Shown piece after piece: positions 32,684 through 43,721 of a stretch of 64,000 bases of DNA. The notes beneath the pieces were generated by a model. It ran no database searches and was not told the origin of the DNA. It saw only the letters and a program-made list of their open reading frames with translations. A program made the position numbers and the translations under genes. The DNA comes from Amycolatopsis sp. A133 (GTDB lineage Bacteria; Actinomycetota; Actinomycetes; Mycobacteriales; Pseudonocardiaceae), in the NCBI RefSeq assembly GCF_031082405.1, contig NZ_JAVHJU010000061.1, forward strand, positions 62,001 through 126,000, read 5' to 3'. Position 1 is the first letter of the stretch, and each line of letters starts with the position of its first letter.

Positions 32684-33787
32684 GTGGACCGCCGTCAGGT
32701 ACTCGCCTACCGCATCGCCGAGCACGGCCTGCACCGCTCGGCGCGGGACGTCGCCGGCCTCGCCGTCGTCCGGGCCGGACTGCAGGACAGCATGCGCGAC
32801 ACCGCGCTGCTCGCCCTCGCCGCCCGGCTCGACGGCCCGGTGTCCCTCGAGGACGACGAGCGGCTCGTTCTCGCGTGGACGCTGCGGGGTGCGCCGCACT
32901 ACCACCTGCGCTCGGATTTGCCCGAGGTGCTCCGGGCACTGGTGCCGCTCGACGACGCGGACGCGCTGGCCCGGATGCTGTGGCAGCGCAAGGAACTGGC
33001 GGCGACCGGGCTGGCCGCGTCCGAAGTGGTGTTCACCGCGGCGGACGCCTTGCGCAAGGTCGTGACGGCGCCGATGCCGAAGGGCGCTGTGTCGACGGCG
33101 GTCACCAAGCGCCTGCCTCCGGCGTTCGCGCGCTGGTGCCGGGGCTGCAACGCGACGCACATCCACGAGCAGCTGATGCGCATCGCGGCTCCGCTCGGCG
33201 GCCTCCGCTTGGTGGCGGGGGCATCCCCGGCGACGCTGGCCCCGCTCGAAGGCCGCGGCCGGATGCGGAAGACCCCGGACCCGGCCGCGGCGACGACGGT
33301 GCTCGAGCGGTACCTGCGGCTCAACGGCCCGGCGTCCCCGGGCGAGGCGGCGGAGTTCGCGGGCACGGCCCGCGCGGTGGTCGACCGGACGTGGCCGCCG
33401 GACCTGGCCGAGGTCCGGGTCGAAGGGAAGACCCGGTACTTGCCCGCGGACCGGCTCGAGGCGCTTTCGAACCCGCCGGAGCCGGACGTGGTGCGGCTGC
33501 TGCCACCGCTGGACCCGTTCATCCAGGCACGCGACAAGGCGTTGCTGGTCCCGGACCCCGCGCGGCGCAAGGAAGTCTGGAAGATGCTGGGCAACCCGGG
33601 AGTGCTCCTCGCCGACGGCGACATCGCCGGGACGTGGCGCACGAAGGGCAGCGGGACGAAGCTGACGATCACGCTGACGGCGTTCGACCCGTTGCGCCCG
33701 GCGGTCCGCGAGGAAGCCGAAGCCGAGGCGGCCCGGGTGGCGGCGGCGCGGGGTTTCGAGAAGCACGCGGTCACCTGGGTGGGCTGA
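32684..33787 (+). CDS. Winged-helix DNA-binding protein (HTH_42/AlkZ-like family)
   Basis: This 367-aa protein belongs to the HTH_42 (YcaQ/AlkZ-like) superfamily. It shows RQVLAYRIAEHGL at the start, AWTLRGAPHYHLRSDLPEV (the family's charged RGxxH motif), a mid-region RYLRLNGPASPGEAAEF wing helix and a C-terminal LLPPLDPFIQARDK motif. Some members are DNA glycosylases that unhook crosslinks; catalytic QxQ/QxD-type motifs are not obvious here, so a glycosylase activity is uncertain. Start GTG 32684, 9 bp behind the DUF3224 gene. Confidence 0.8.
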   Translation: MDRRQVLAYRIAEHGLHRSARDVAGLAVVRAGLQDSMRDTALLALAARLDGPVSLEDDERLVLAWTLRGAPHYHLRSDLPEVLRALVPLDDADALARMLWQRKELAATGLAASEVVFTAADALRKVVTAPMPKGAVSTAVTKRLPPAFARWCRGCNATHIHEQLMRIAAPLGGLRLVAGASPATLAPLEGRGRMRKTPDPAAATTVLERYLRLNGPASPGEAAEFAGTARAVVDRTWPPDLAEVRVEGKTRYLPADRLEALSNPPEPDVVRLLPPLDPFIQARDKALLVPDPARRKEVWKMLGNPGVLLADGDIAGTWRTKGSGTKLTITLTAFDPLRPAVREEAEAEAARVAAARGFEKHAVTWVG

Positions 33788-33860
33788 CCCCACCCACGGC
33801 CCGCGGGGGCGCCCCCCGTTATCCACACTACCGGCAGGCACCGACAGTTCCGCTCGCCCC

Positions 33861-33949
33861 GAGCGCCCCAATGTGGCGTTCGGTGCGTCCAACGCACCCA
33901 ATGTGGCGTTCGGTGCGTCCAACGCAACCAACGCCACATTGGGGCGCTT
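33861..33949. repeat. Family C dispersed repeat, copy 2
   Basis: This 89-bp module is almost identical to 3280-3368: two CCCAATGTGGCGTTCGGTGC units and one inverted unit. Perfect 19-bp arms lie at 33862-33880 and 33930-33948. The few differences fall in the spacer (CAGAC/TTGGAC versus CCAAC/TCCAAC). It fills the gap between two convergent genes, fitting a terminator role, whereas copy 1 lies between co-directional genes. Confidence 0.9.
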
Positions 33950-33957
33950 GGCGGACC

Positions 33958-34620
33958 TCACAGGCTGTGGGCGTCGATGTCGCCGTAGGCCGTGGTTGCC
34001 TGGATGGTCAACCCAGCCGTGCCCTCGTTCTTGAGGGCGTTGCGGATCCGGCCGTACGTCGTCCCCGCGTCGAGGGCCGCCGAGACCCCGGTCGCCGCGC
34101 CGACCGTGATGTCGCCCGCCTGGGTGCTCAGGACCAGGTTGCCGCTCGCCGCCTCGGCGATCCGGATGTCGCCCTTGCCCGTCGTGATCTCCGCGGGACC
34201 CGTCAGCTTGCCGACCGACACGTCACCCGCGTGGGCCGTGACGCGCAGGCTCGCGGCCTCGTCGAAGACCACCTCACCGTGTGCGCCGGAAACGGTGACG
34301 TCGCCGAGGCGGCCGACGCCCCGCAGCTCCACGCTGGCGGCCTTGGCCTCGACCGAAGAACCGGCGGGCAGCGAAACGGTCACGTCGACCGCCCCGGACG
34401 GGCCGAAGTACTGGTTCTTGGCCTCGAGCGAGATCCGCAGGACGCCGTCGTCGAAGGACACGCGGGCCTCCCCCGCCGCCTTCACGTCGCGGCTCTTCGC
34501 CGGGTCGGCGGGCAGGACCTGGACCGCCGTGTCCTCGCGAAGGGCCGCGACGAACCGGACGCGGCCGGCGGGGATGTCGAGGATGGTGGCGATCGGGGCG
34601 GGGGTGGTGAAGTTCTGCAT
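33958..34620 (-). CDS. DUF4097-family beta-strand repeat protein
   Basis: This 220-aa protein is made of short beta-strand repeats of the DUF4097 adhesin-like type: VTVSLPAGSSVEAKAASVELRG, then VTVSGAHGEVVFDEAASLRVTAHAGDVSVGKLTGP, then TTGKGDIRIAEAASGNLVLSTQAGDITVG. The spacing predicts a right-handed beta-helix-like sheet. There is no signal peptide, so it should be cytoplasmic. ATG 34620 has AAGGAGA upstream. Function unknown; relatives often sit beside PspC/DUF1707 regulators, which are not present here. Confidence 0.85.
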   Translation of the reverse strand: MQNFTTPAPIATILDIPAGRVRFVAALREDTAVQVLPADPAKSRDVKAAGEARVSFDDGVLRISLEAKNQYFGPSGAVDVTVSLPAGSSVEAKAASVELRGVGRLGDVTVSGAHGEVVFDEAASLRVTAHAGDVSVGKLTGPAEITTGKGDIRIAEAASGNLVLSTQAGDITVGAATGVSAALDAGTTYGRIRNALKNEGTAGLTIQATTAYGDIDAHSL

Positions 34621-34715
34621 CGGATTCTCCTTGGTGGCTCGGTGTGTGAACCCACCATCGCCGGGCCCGCTGACACCGGGAGGCCACCGCGCTGACACGG
34701 CCGCTGACACGCCGG

Positions 34716-35819
34716 TCAGACGTCGACGGCCAGCCGGTACCCCCGCTTCACCACCGTCTGGACGACCTTGCCGCCGCCCAGCGACGTCCGCAGCCGCCCG
34801 ATGGCCGTCTCCACCGCGTGCTCCTCGCCGCCGCCGGGCAACGCCGAGATCAGCTCCCGCCGCGACACCACCCGCCCCGGCGACGCCGCCAAGGCTCGCA
34901 GCAGCGCCATCGGTGCCGGGGCCACTTCGCGCCACTCGCCGTCCACGATGGCCGCCTGGCCGCGCAGCTCGATCGAATGCCCGCCCGCCCGCAGGCGCGG
35001 GGAGCGCGCCACCAGGGTCTCCGCCACCGTCCGGGCCAGTGCGCCGATCCGCGCGCGGTGGGGCTGGACCGTCGGCACCCCCAAAGCAGCCAACGGTCCA
35101 GCCGTGATGGGTCCCACGCACGCCGCCACCACCGGGCCGGACAGCGCCGTGACGAGCCCCGGCAGCCGGCCCGTGCGCCGGGCCAGTGCGATGAGCGACG
35201 CCGCCGCCGGCGCGCTGGTGAACGGCAGCGCGTGGATCGAGCCGTCCAGGACGCCGTCCAGGAGCCGGTCCACCGGGCCCGGGTCGACCGGGCCGACCCA
35301 GCGGTACACCGGGATCTCGATCACCTCCGCCCCGGCCGCGCGCAGGGTGTCGACGAAGTACGGCAACGGCTCCCCGTGCAGCTGGATGGCGATCCGGAGC
35401 CCGTCGACCCCCGAGGACAGCAGGTGCTGCAACAGCTCCGCGTTGCTTTCCGACGCCGGCGAATACGACTCCGAAAGCCCGGCCGCCCGCAGCGCGCCGG
35501 TCACCTTCGGCCCGCGGGCCAGCAGCGACGCCGTCGAGAGCCGCGCGAGCAGGGAATCCCCCAGCCCCCAGCCCTCGGCCGCCTCCAGCCAGCCCCGGAA
35601 GCCGATGCCGGTGGTCGCGACGACCGCGTCCACCGGCGCTTCGAGCAGCCGCAACGTCGCCGCGTGCAGCTCGGTGTCGTCCGTCAGCGGCACGATCCGG
35701 ATCGCCGGGCCGTAGCGGACGCTCGCCCCCTTGCGCACCAGCAGCGCGCCGAGCTCGTCAGCCCGGCGCGCCGCGGTGATGCCGATCACAAAACCGGCCA
35801 GTGGGAGCACATCGCTCAC
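34716..35819 (-). CDS. nnaR: NnaR-type regulator: HemD-like domain fused to an OmpR-type winged helix
   Basis: Residues 1-260 resemble uroporphyrinogen-III synthase (ATTGIGFRGWLEAAEGWGLG, IQLHGEPLPYFVDTL, LPFTSAPAAASLIALA). Residues about 275-367 form a winged helix (LRALAASPGRVVSRRELISALPGG, HAVETAIGRLRTSLGG, VKRGYRLAVDV). This architecture is that of NnaR, a regulator of nitrate/nitrite assimilation in Streptomyces and Mycobacterium. The GTG at 35819 overlaps the nirD stop codon (GTGA), making it the last gene of the operon. It may sense a tetrapyrrole intermediate, as sirohaem is the NirB cofactor (inference). Length 367 aa. Confidence 0.9.
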   Translation of the reverse strand: MSDVLPLAGFVIGITAARRADELGALLVRKGASVRYGPAIRIVPLTDDTELHAATLRLLEAPVDAVVATTGIGFRGWLEAAEGWGLGDSLLARLSTASLLARGPKVTGALRAAGLSESYSPASESNAELLQHLLSSGVDGLRIAIQLHGEPLPYFVDTLRAAGAEVIEIPVYRWVGPVDPGPVDRLLDGVLDGSIHALPFTSAPAAASLIALARRTGRLPGLVTALSGPVVAACVGPITAGPLAALGVPTVQPHRARIGALARTVAETLVARSPRLRAGGHSIELRGQAAIVDGEWREVAPAPMALLRALAASPGRVVSRRELISALPGGGEEHAVETAIGRLRTSLGGGKVVQTVVKRGYRLAVDV

Positions 35820-36160
35820 GGGCTCTCCACTTCGACGACGCCTTCCCGCACGCGCACCTCGTACACCGGCACCGAAACGTCCGGAGCATCCAGGCACTGG
35901 CCGGTCTCGAGGGCGAAGCGTTCCTTGTAGACCGGCGAAGCGACCACCGGTACACCGTCCGCGTCGCCGACGATGCCGCGCGAGAGCACCGCGGCGCCGC
36001 TGCACGGGTCCCAATTGGACAGTGCGTAGAGCCGGTCGCCGGGCAACCGGAAGATCGCCACCTGCACGCCGCCGTCGAGCAGCGCCGCCACCCCGGCGTG
36101 CTCGGGCACCGCGGCGGCGGAGCAGACCGCCGTCCAGGTTCGCTGAATCGAAGCAGTCAT
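35816..36160 (-). CDS. nirD: Nitrite reductase (NADH) small subunit NirD
   Basis: This 114-aa protein has the Rieske-like fold of NirD (AIFRLPGDRLYALSNWDPCSGAAVLSRGIVGD, then VYKERFALETGQCLD). The two Cys-x-His pairs that hold a Rieske cluster are missing, as in other NirD proteins, so it acts structurally with NirB rather than in electron transfer. The ATG overlaps the nirB TGA, and its own stop codon overlaps the nnaR start, so stoichiometric translation is likely. Confidence 0.92.
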   Translation of the reverse strand: MTASIQRTWTAVCSAAAVPEHAGVAALLDGGVQVAIFRLPGDRLYALSNWDPCSGAAVLSRGIVGDADGVPVVASPVYKERFALETGQCLDAPDVSVPVYEVRVREGVVEVESP

Positions 36161-38664
36161 CGACGCACCTCCGGCACTCCGAGCATCACGGGCACTTTCT
36201 GCTCCCGCTCCTCGCGGAACGAGATGGCCGGGTCCGGCGCGCCCGGCGCGTTGACGAACGAGGTGAAGCGGGCCAGCTTCTCCGGGTCCTCCAGGACGCC
36301 CTTCCACTCGTCGGCGTAGTTGTCGACGTGCTTGGCCATCGCCGCGTCGAGGTCTTCGCAGATGCCGAGCGAGTCGTCGACGATCACCGCGCGCAGGTGG
36401 TCGAGGCCGCCGTCCAGCTCCTCGATCCACGGCGCGGTCCGCTGCAGCCGGTCGGCGGTGCGCACGTAGAACATCAGGAACCGGTCGATGGTCCGGATCA
36501 GCGTCTCGGTGTCCACATCGGACACCAGCAGGTCGGCGTGCCGCGGGGTCGTGCCGCCGTTGCCGCCGACGTAGAGGTTCCAGCCGTTCTCCGTGGCGAT
36601 GATGCCGAAATCCTTGCTCCGCGCCTCGGCGCACTCCCGGGCACAGCCCGAAACCGCCGACTTGAGCTTGTGCGGCGACCGCAGGCCGCGGTAGCGCAGC
36701 TCCAGCTCGATCGCGAGCCCGACGCTGTCCTGCACGCCGTAGCGGCACCACGTCGAGCCGACGCACGACTTGACCGTGCGCAGCGCCTTGCCGTAGGCGT
36801 GCCCGGACTCGAACCCGGCGTCGACGAGCCGCCGCCAGATCAGCGGCAGCTGGTCCACCGTCGCGCCGAAGAGGTCGATCCGCTGGCCGCCGGTGATCTT
36901 GGTGTACAGCCCGAAGTCGCGCGCCACCTCGCCGATCACGATCAGCTTGTCCGGGGTGATCTCGCCGCCGGGGATCCGCGGCACCACCGAATACGTGCCG
37001 TTGCGCTGCAGGTTGGCCAGGTACCGGTCGTTGGTGTCCTGCAGGGTCATCTGCTCGCCGCCGAGCACGTGCCCGTTGCCGAGGGTGGCCAGGATGGACG
37101 CCACCGCCGGCTTGCAGATCGCGCAGCCGCTGCCCGAGCCGTAGCGGCCGATCAGCTCGCTGAACGTCGTGATCTGCGTGGCCTGGACGATCTCGAACAG
37201 CTCCGCGCGCGACTGCGGGAAGTGCTCGCAGACGGCCTTCGACTGCTCGACGCCGGCCGCGCTGAGCAGCCTGCCCAGCAGCGGGACGCACGAGCCGCAA
37301 GCGGTGCCCGCCCGGGTGCACGCCTTGAGCTTGCCGACGGTGTCGCACCCGTCCTCGTGGATGGCCTGGGTGATCGCGCCCTTGGACACCGCGTTGCACG
37401 AGCAGATCTGCGCCGCGTCCGGCAGCGCGTCGACGCCGACCGCGGCACCGCCGCCCGCCGGGGCGAGGATCGCGCCCGGCTCGGCCGGCAGCGGACGGCC
37501 GACCAGCGCGCGCAGCGTGTTGTACTCGGTCGCGTCGCCGACGAGCACGCCGCCGAGCAGCGTTTTGCCGTCGTCGGTGACCACGAGCTTCTTGTACGTC
37601 CCGGCGACCGCGTCGTTGACGGCGACTTCCAGAGCGCCCTCGGTCGTCGCGTGGGCGTCGCCGAAGGAAGCGACATCGACGCCCATCAGCTTCAGCTTCG
37701 TGGACGTGTCCGGCTCCGGGAACGTCCCCGAACCGCCGGTGAGCTGCGCGGCGACGATCTCCGCCATCGCGTAGCCGGGCGCCACGATGCCGTACACCTT
37801 GCCCTCGACCGCGGCGCATTCGCCGATCGCGTAGATCAACGGGTCGCTGGTGCGGCAGGAGGCGTCGGTGAGGACACCGCCGCGCGGGCCCAGCTCCAGG
37901 CCCGACTGCCGGGCGAGGTCGTCGCGCGGCCGGATACCGGCCGAGAACACGACCAGGTCGACGTCGAGCTCGGTGCCGTTTGCCAGCTTGGCCAGCAGCC
38001 GTGAGCCGTCGGCCTCGATGGCGTTGGTGGACGTTCCCGTGTGGACGGTGACGTCGAGGTTCGTGATCATCCGGCGGAGCATCGACCCGCCGCCCTCGTC
38101 GACCTGCAGCGGCATCAGCCGCGGCGCCATCTCGACGACGTGCGGGGAAAGGCCCATGTCCCGCAACGCCTTCGCGGCCTCCAGCCCGAGCAGGCCACCG
38201 CCGATGACAACGGCCGAGCGCCGGCCGCGGCCCGGCTTGTCGACGGCGGCCGCGCGGATCGCGTCGAGGTCCTCGATGGTCCGGTAGACGAAGCAGCCGT
38301 CCAGGTCGTGCCCGGGCACCGGCGGCACGAACGGCCGCGAGCCGGTGGCCAGGACCAGGGCGTCGTAGGAGACGACGTCGCCGGAGGCCGTGGTGACCGT
38401 ACGAGCGTCCCGATCCACCGAAACCGCCAGCTCACCGAGCCGGAGATCAACGGAGGAATCGCCCGCGTAGTCCGAGCCGGGCAGGGCCAGCGAAGCCGGG
38501 TCCCAGGTGTCCACATAGGACGTAAGGGCCACCCGGTCGTACGCCGGGCGCGGCTCCTCGGACAGGACGACGACGTGCCAATTGCCGGAGGGGTCTTCCG
38601 CACGCACCGCCTCCACGAGCCGGTGGGCGACCATGCCGTGTCCGGCGACGACCAAGGTGGGCAT
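36157..38664 (-). CDS. nirB: Assimilatory nitrite reductase (NADH) large subunit NirB
   Basis: This 835-aa enzyme reduces nitrite to ammonium with NADH in the cytosol. Domains in order: an FAD/NAD-binding oxidoreductase (residues 1-400; VVAGHGMVAHRLVEA, VVIGGGLLGLEAA), a BFD-like 2Fe-2S domain (CSCNAVSKGAI near 420, CGSC near 455), a second Cys pair (GCAIC near 508) and sulfite/nitrite reductase domains. The sirohaem-4Fe-4S ligands are in SCVGSTWCRYG (about 630) and SGCARECAEA (about 670). The start is ATG 38664, 1 bp after narK's stop codon. Confidence 0.96.
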   Translation of the reverse strand: MPTLVVAGHGMVAHRLVEAVRAEDPSGNWHVVVLSEEPRPAYDRVALTSYVDTWDPASLALPGSDYAGDSSVDLRLGELAVSVDRDARTVTTASGDVVSYDALVLATGSRPFVPPVPGHDLDGCFVYRTIEDLDAIRAAAVDKPGRGRRSAVVIGGGLLGLEAAKALRDMGLSPHVVEMAPRLMPLQVDEGGGSMLRRMITNLDVTVHTGTSTNAIEADGSRLLAKLANGTELDVDLVVFSAGIRPRDDLARQSGLELGPRGGVLTDASCRTSDPLIYAIGECAAVEGKVYGIVAPGYAMAEIVAAQLTGGSGTFPEPDTSTKLKLMGVDVASFGDAHATTEGALEVAVNDAVAGTYKKLVVTDDGKTLLGGVLVGDATEYNTLRALVGRPLPAEPGAILAPAGGGAAVGVDALPDAAQICSCNAVSKGAITQAIHEDGCDTVGKLKACTRAGTACGSCVPLLGRLLSAAGVEQSKAVCEHFPQSRAELFEIVQATQITTFSELIGRYGSGSGCAICKPAVASILATLGNGHVLGGEQMTLQDTNDRYLANLQRNGTYSVVPRIPGGEITPDKLIVIGEVARDFGLYTKITGGQRIDLFGATVDQLPLIWRRLVDAGFESGHAYGKALRTVKSCVGSTWCRYGVQDSVGLAIELELRYRGLRSPHKLKSAVSGCARECAEARSKDFGIIATENGWNLYVGGNGGTTPRHADLLVSDVDTETLIRTIDRFLMFYVRTADRLQRTAPWIEELDGGLDHLRAVIVDDSLGICEDLDAAMAKHVDNYADEWKGVLEDPEKLARFTSFVNAPGAPDPAISFREEREQKVPVMLGVPEVRR

Positions 38665-38665
38665 G

Positions 38666-40057
38666 TCAGACCTCCGCTCCCGCGAGCGCCAGACCGCGCT
38701 CACTCGTGGGCTGTTCGGCGGGCTTCCGCAGGTAGACCGCCCAGGTGAGGGCGAAGCAGAGCCCGTAGAAGACCAGGAATCCGATGAAGGCGGGCACCCC
38801 GCTGTGCGCGTCGGCGAACGACTGCCGGAACGCGAGGTTGATGAACAGGCCGCCCTCGGCACCGATGGCGCCGGCCAGGCCGATCAGCGCGCCGGACAGC
38901 CGCCGCGCCTTGAGCAGCTCGGCCGTCTCCTCGGCACCGTTCGCGATGGCGACCTTCGCCTTGGCGCGGAAGATGGCCGGGATCATCTTGTACGTCGAGC
39001 CGTTGCCGATGCCGGTGAGCACGAACAGCACGATGAAGGCGATCGTGAACAGCGTCAGTGACTTCGACGTCGAGGCGAGGATCAGCACGACCGTCGCCAG
39101 CGCCATCCCGGTGAAGGTGGCGAAGGTGACCTTGCCGCCGCCGATGCGGTCGGCCAGCCAGCCGCCGGTCGGCCGGGAGAACGAACCGAGCAGCGGGCCG
39201 AGGAACGTCACCGCGGCCGCCTGCAGCGGGGTGCGGCCGAACTGGTTCTGCAGCACCAGGCCGAAGGCGAAGCTGTAGCCGATGAACGAGCCGAACGTGC
39301 CGACGTAGAGGAAGGACATCACCCAGGTGTGCGGGTCCTTGACGACCTCGCGCATCGCCTTGGTGTCGCCCTTCATCGTGGCGAGGTTGTCCATGAAGAG
39401 GTACGCGCAGACCGCGGCGACCACGATCAGCGGCAGGTAGATGAAGAGCACCAGCCGCGGCATCGTCGCGCCCGCTGTGCCGATCACCAGCAGCCCGACC
39501 AGCTGGATCGCCGCGACGCCGAGGTTGCCGCCGCCGGCGTTGAGGCCCAGCGCCCAGCCCTTGTGCTTCTCGGGGTAGAAGGCGTTGATGTTCGTCATCG
39601 ACGACGCGAAGTTGCCGCCGCCGACGCCGCCGAGCGCCGCGACCAGCAGGAACGTGCCGAGCGACGTGCCGGGGTGCAGGACGAGGGCGGCCAGGGTGGT
39701 CGGGATCAGCAGCAGCACGGCCGACACGACCGTCCAGTTGCGGCCGCCGAACTTCGCCACGGCGAAGGTGTAGGGCAGCCGCATCAGGCCGCCGATCAGC
39801 GTCGGCGTGGAGACCAGGAGGAACTTGTCGGCGGCGGAGAAGCCGTAGTCCTTGCCCATGAACAGGACGATGACCGACCACAGGGTCCAGATCGAAAAGC
39901 CGATGTGCTCGGCGAAGACCGAGAACCACAGGTTGCGGCGGGCGATCTTCTTGCCCTCGGCCTCCCAGAACTGCTCGTTCTCGGGTTCCCAGTGCTCGAT
40001 CCAGTGCTTTCCTTGGTGCGCCACGGCGTTCTCCTCAGTGCGGGTCGAGTCGGTCAT
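38666..40057 (-). CDS. narK: Nitrate/nitrite MFS transporter NarK
   Basis: This 463-aa protein has twelve predicted membrane helices and the NarK/NasA nitrate signatures: ALGGVGGGNFASSMTNINAFYP in TM5 and FVLTGIGNGSTYKMIPAIF in TM11. It should import nitrate, or exchange nitrate for nitrite, across the cytoplasmic membrane. The start is ATG 40057, overlapping the oxidoreductase stop codon (ATGA); the frame is open further upstream but without a ribosome site. Confidence 0.95.
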   Translation of the reverse strand: MTDSTRTEENAVAHQGKHWIEHWEPENEQFWEAEGKKIARRNLWFSVFAEHIGFSIWTLWSVIVLFMGKDYGFSAADKFLLVSTPTLIGGLMRLPYTFAVAKFGGRNWTVVSAVLLLIPTTLAALVLHPGTSLGTFLLVAALGGVGGGNFASSMTNINAFYPEKHKGWALGLNAGGGNLGVAAIQLVGLLVIGTAGATMPRLVLFIYLPLIVVAAVCAYLFMDNLATMKGDTKAMREVVKDPHTWVMSFLYVGTFGSFIGYSFAFGLVLQNQFGRTPLQAAAVTFLGPLLGSFSRPTGGWLADRIGGGKVTFATFTGMALATVVLILASTSKSLTLFTIAFIVLFVLTGIGNGSTYKMIPAIFRAKAKVAIANGAEETAELLKARRLSGALIGLAGAIGAEGGLFINLAFRQSFADAHSGVPAFIGFLVFYGLCFALTWAVYLRKPAEQPTSERGLALAGAEV

Positions 40058-41477
40058 TGCGCCGCGAGCCAGTTGGCGATGCCGCCGACGGTGTCGGAAC
40101 ACCCGCCGCAGCCCGTCGTCGCTCGCGTGGCCCGCGCCAGTGCGGGAGTGTCGGTGGCCCCGGCCTTCCAGGCTTCGATCAGCCGGCCCTTGGTGACGTT
40201 GTTGCAGCGGCAGATCACCGCCGCGGCCGGGAGGTCGGCCGGGCTGGCCGCCGGGGTGGAGCCGGTGGGCAGCGCGCGGCCCAGCAGGACGGCGAGCCGG
40301 TCTTCCGGCAGCAGCGTCCCGCGGTCGTGGAACTGCGTGATCGTGGCGGCCGCGTCGGGCAGGCCGAGCAGGATGGCCCCGGTGACGCGGTTGTCGCGGA
40401 CGACGAGCTTGCCGTACCGGCCGCCCGTCGGGTCGTTGAACGTCAGCACCTCGACGTCGGCGTCACCGGCCTGGAGCTGGGTCTCCCCCAACGCGGCGAG
40501 GTCGATGCCGCGGGCCTTGAGCCGCGTGACGGCCGTGGTGCCGCGGTAGCGGGCGGCCGCGTTGGTGCCGGTCAGGACGTCGGCCAGCACCGATGCCTGC
40601 TCCCACGCGGGCTGGATCAGCCCGGCGGGGGCGCCGGGGTGGCGGGCGCAGTCGCCGAGGGCGTGGATGCGGCCGTCGCTGGTGCGCAGGGTGTCGTCGA
40701 CGAGGATGCCCATGTCGACGTCCAAGCCGGCTTCCGCGGCGAGGCTCGTCTCGGCGCGGACACCGGCGGCGACGACCACCAGGTCGGCCGGGACGAGGGT
40801 GCCGTCGTCGAGCTTGAGCCCGTCGCCGGGCAGGTAGCGGGCGGCGGTGGCGCCGAACTTGAACGTCACGCCCATTTCGGTGAGCTGCCGGGCCAGCACG
40901 TGGCCGGCGGCAGGGTCGAGCTGGCGTTCCATGACGTGGCCCAGCGGGTGCACGACGGTCACCTGGTTGCCGCGCCCGGCCAGCCCGCGGGCGGCTTCGA
41001 GGCCGAGCAGGCCGCCGCCGAGCACCGCGACCGGCGCGCCGAAGCGGGCGGCGTCGAGGATCTTGGCGCAGTCGTCGAGGCTGCGGAAGGCGACCACCCC
41101 CGGCCCGGCTTCGAGGCCTTCGACCGGCGGGATCCACGGGTTCGCGCCGGTGGCGAGCACGAGCGCGTCGTAGTCGACGGAGGACCCGTCGGCCAGTTCG
41201 ACGCACCGCTTCTCGCGGTCGATGCGGGCGACGTCGACGCCGAGCCGCAGGTCGATGTTGTGGCGCGTGGCCCACTCGTCGTCGTGCAGGCGGACGCTTT
41301 CCGCGCTCATCCCGCCCGCGACGACCGCGGACAGCAGCACCCGGTTGTAGGCCGCGTGCTGTTCGGCGCCGAGGACGGTCAGCCGGACCCGCTCGGCGAT
41401 CGGGTCGCGGCGGCGGATTTCGTCGGCGAGCCGGGCGCCGGCCATGCCGTAGCCGACGACGACAACTTCACGAGGGC

Positions 41478-41481
<4 letters not shown>
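40054..41481 (-). CDS. FAD/NAD oxidoreductase with BFD domain, electron donor for nitrate reductase
   Basis: This 475-aa protein repeats the N-terminal layout of NirB: a dinucleotide-binding start (VVVVGYGMAGARLADEI), VLATGANPWIPPVEG, a second NAD fold (VAVLGGGLLGLEAARGLAG) and VHALGDCARHPG. It ends with a BFD-like 2Fe-2S domain (ICRCNNVTKGRLIEAW, then TTGCGGCSDT). It has no sirohaem part. Lying between nasA and narK, it fits the NADH-dehydrogenase subunit (NasB/NasC type) that feeds electrons to NasA. GTG 41481 overlaps nasA's stop codon (GTGA). Confidence 0.92.
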
Positions 41482-43526
<2,045 letters not shown>

Positions 43527-43575
43527 CGGGCACCTCCTCGGCGTTTCGGGCTTGCCCTGACGCTAAGGAGGCCTT

Positions 43576-43612
43576 GTTAACCGGATTCGACCGAATGTTT
43601 CAGGCAGTTGAC
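43576..43612 (-). promoter_or_regulatory. GlnR-like operator upstream of nasA
   Basis: On the nasA strand, GTCAA-N6-GAAAC matches the GlnR half-site pattern gTnAc-N6-GaAAc, followed by a weaker second pair (TCGAA-N6-TAACA). It lies 50-86 bp upstream of the ATG, where the GlnR activator of nitrogen genes binds in Streptomyces and Mycobacterium. The region is AT-rich relative to its surroundings. The second pair is poor, so the call rests mainly on the first. Confidence 0.6.
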
Positions 43613-43721
43613 ATTACGGCGGGGTATCCGCCGCCCGCCCGGTGAGATCCGCGTCCACGGACCGGGACTCCGGAGGTCAGCGGCGCTTTGCCCGAAGTGA
43701 CGCCCGGTCTTGCGACCTCGG

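Noticed and set aside
31247..33961. 904-codon frame suggesting a giant regulator
   Set aside because: Only the last 322 codons encode the WYL protein; the rest is antisense to the DUF3224 and winged-helix genes.
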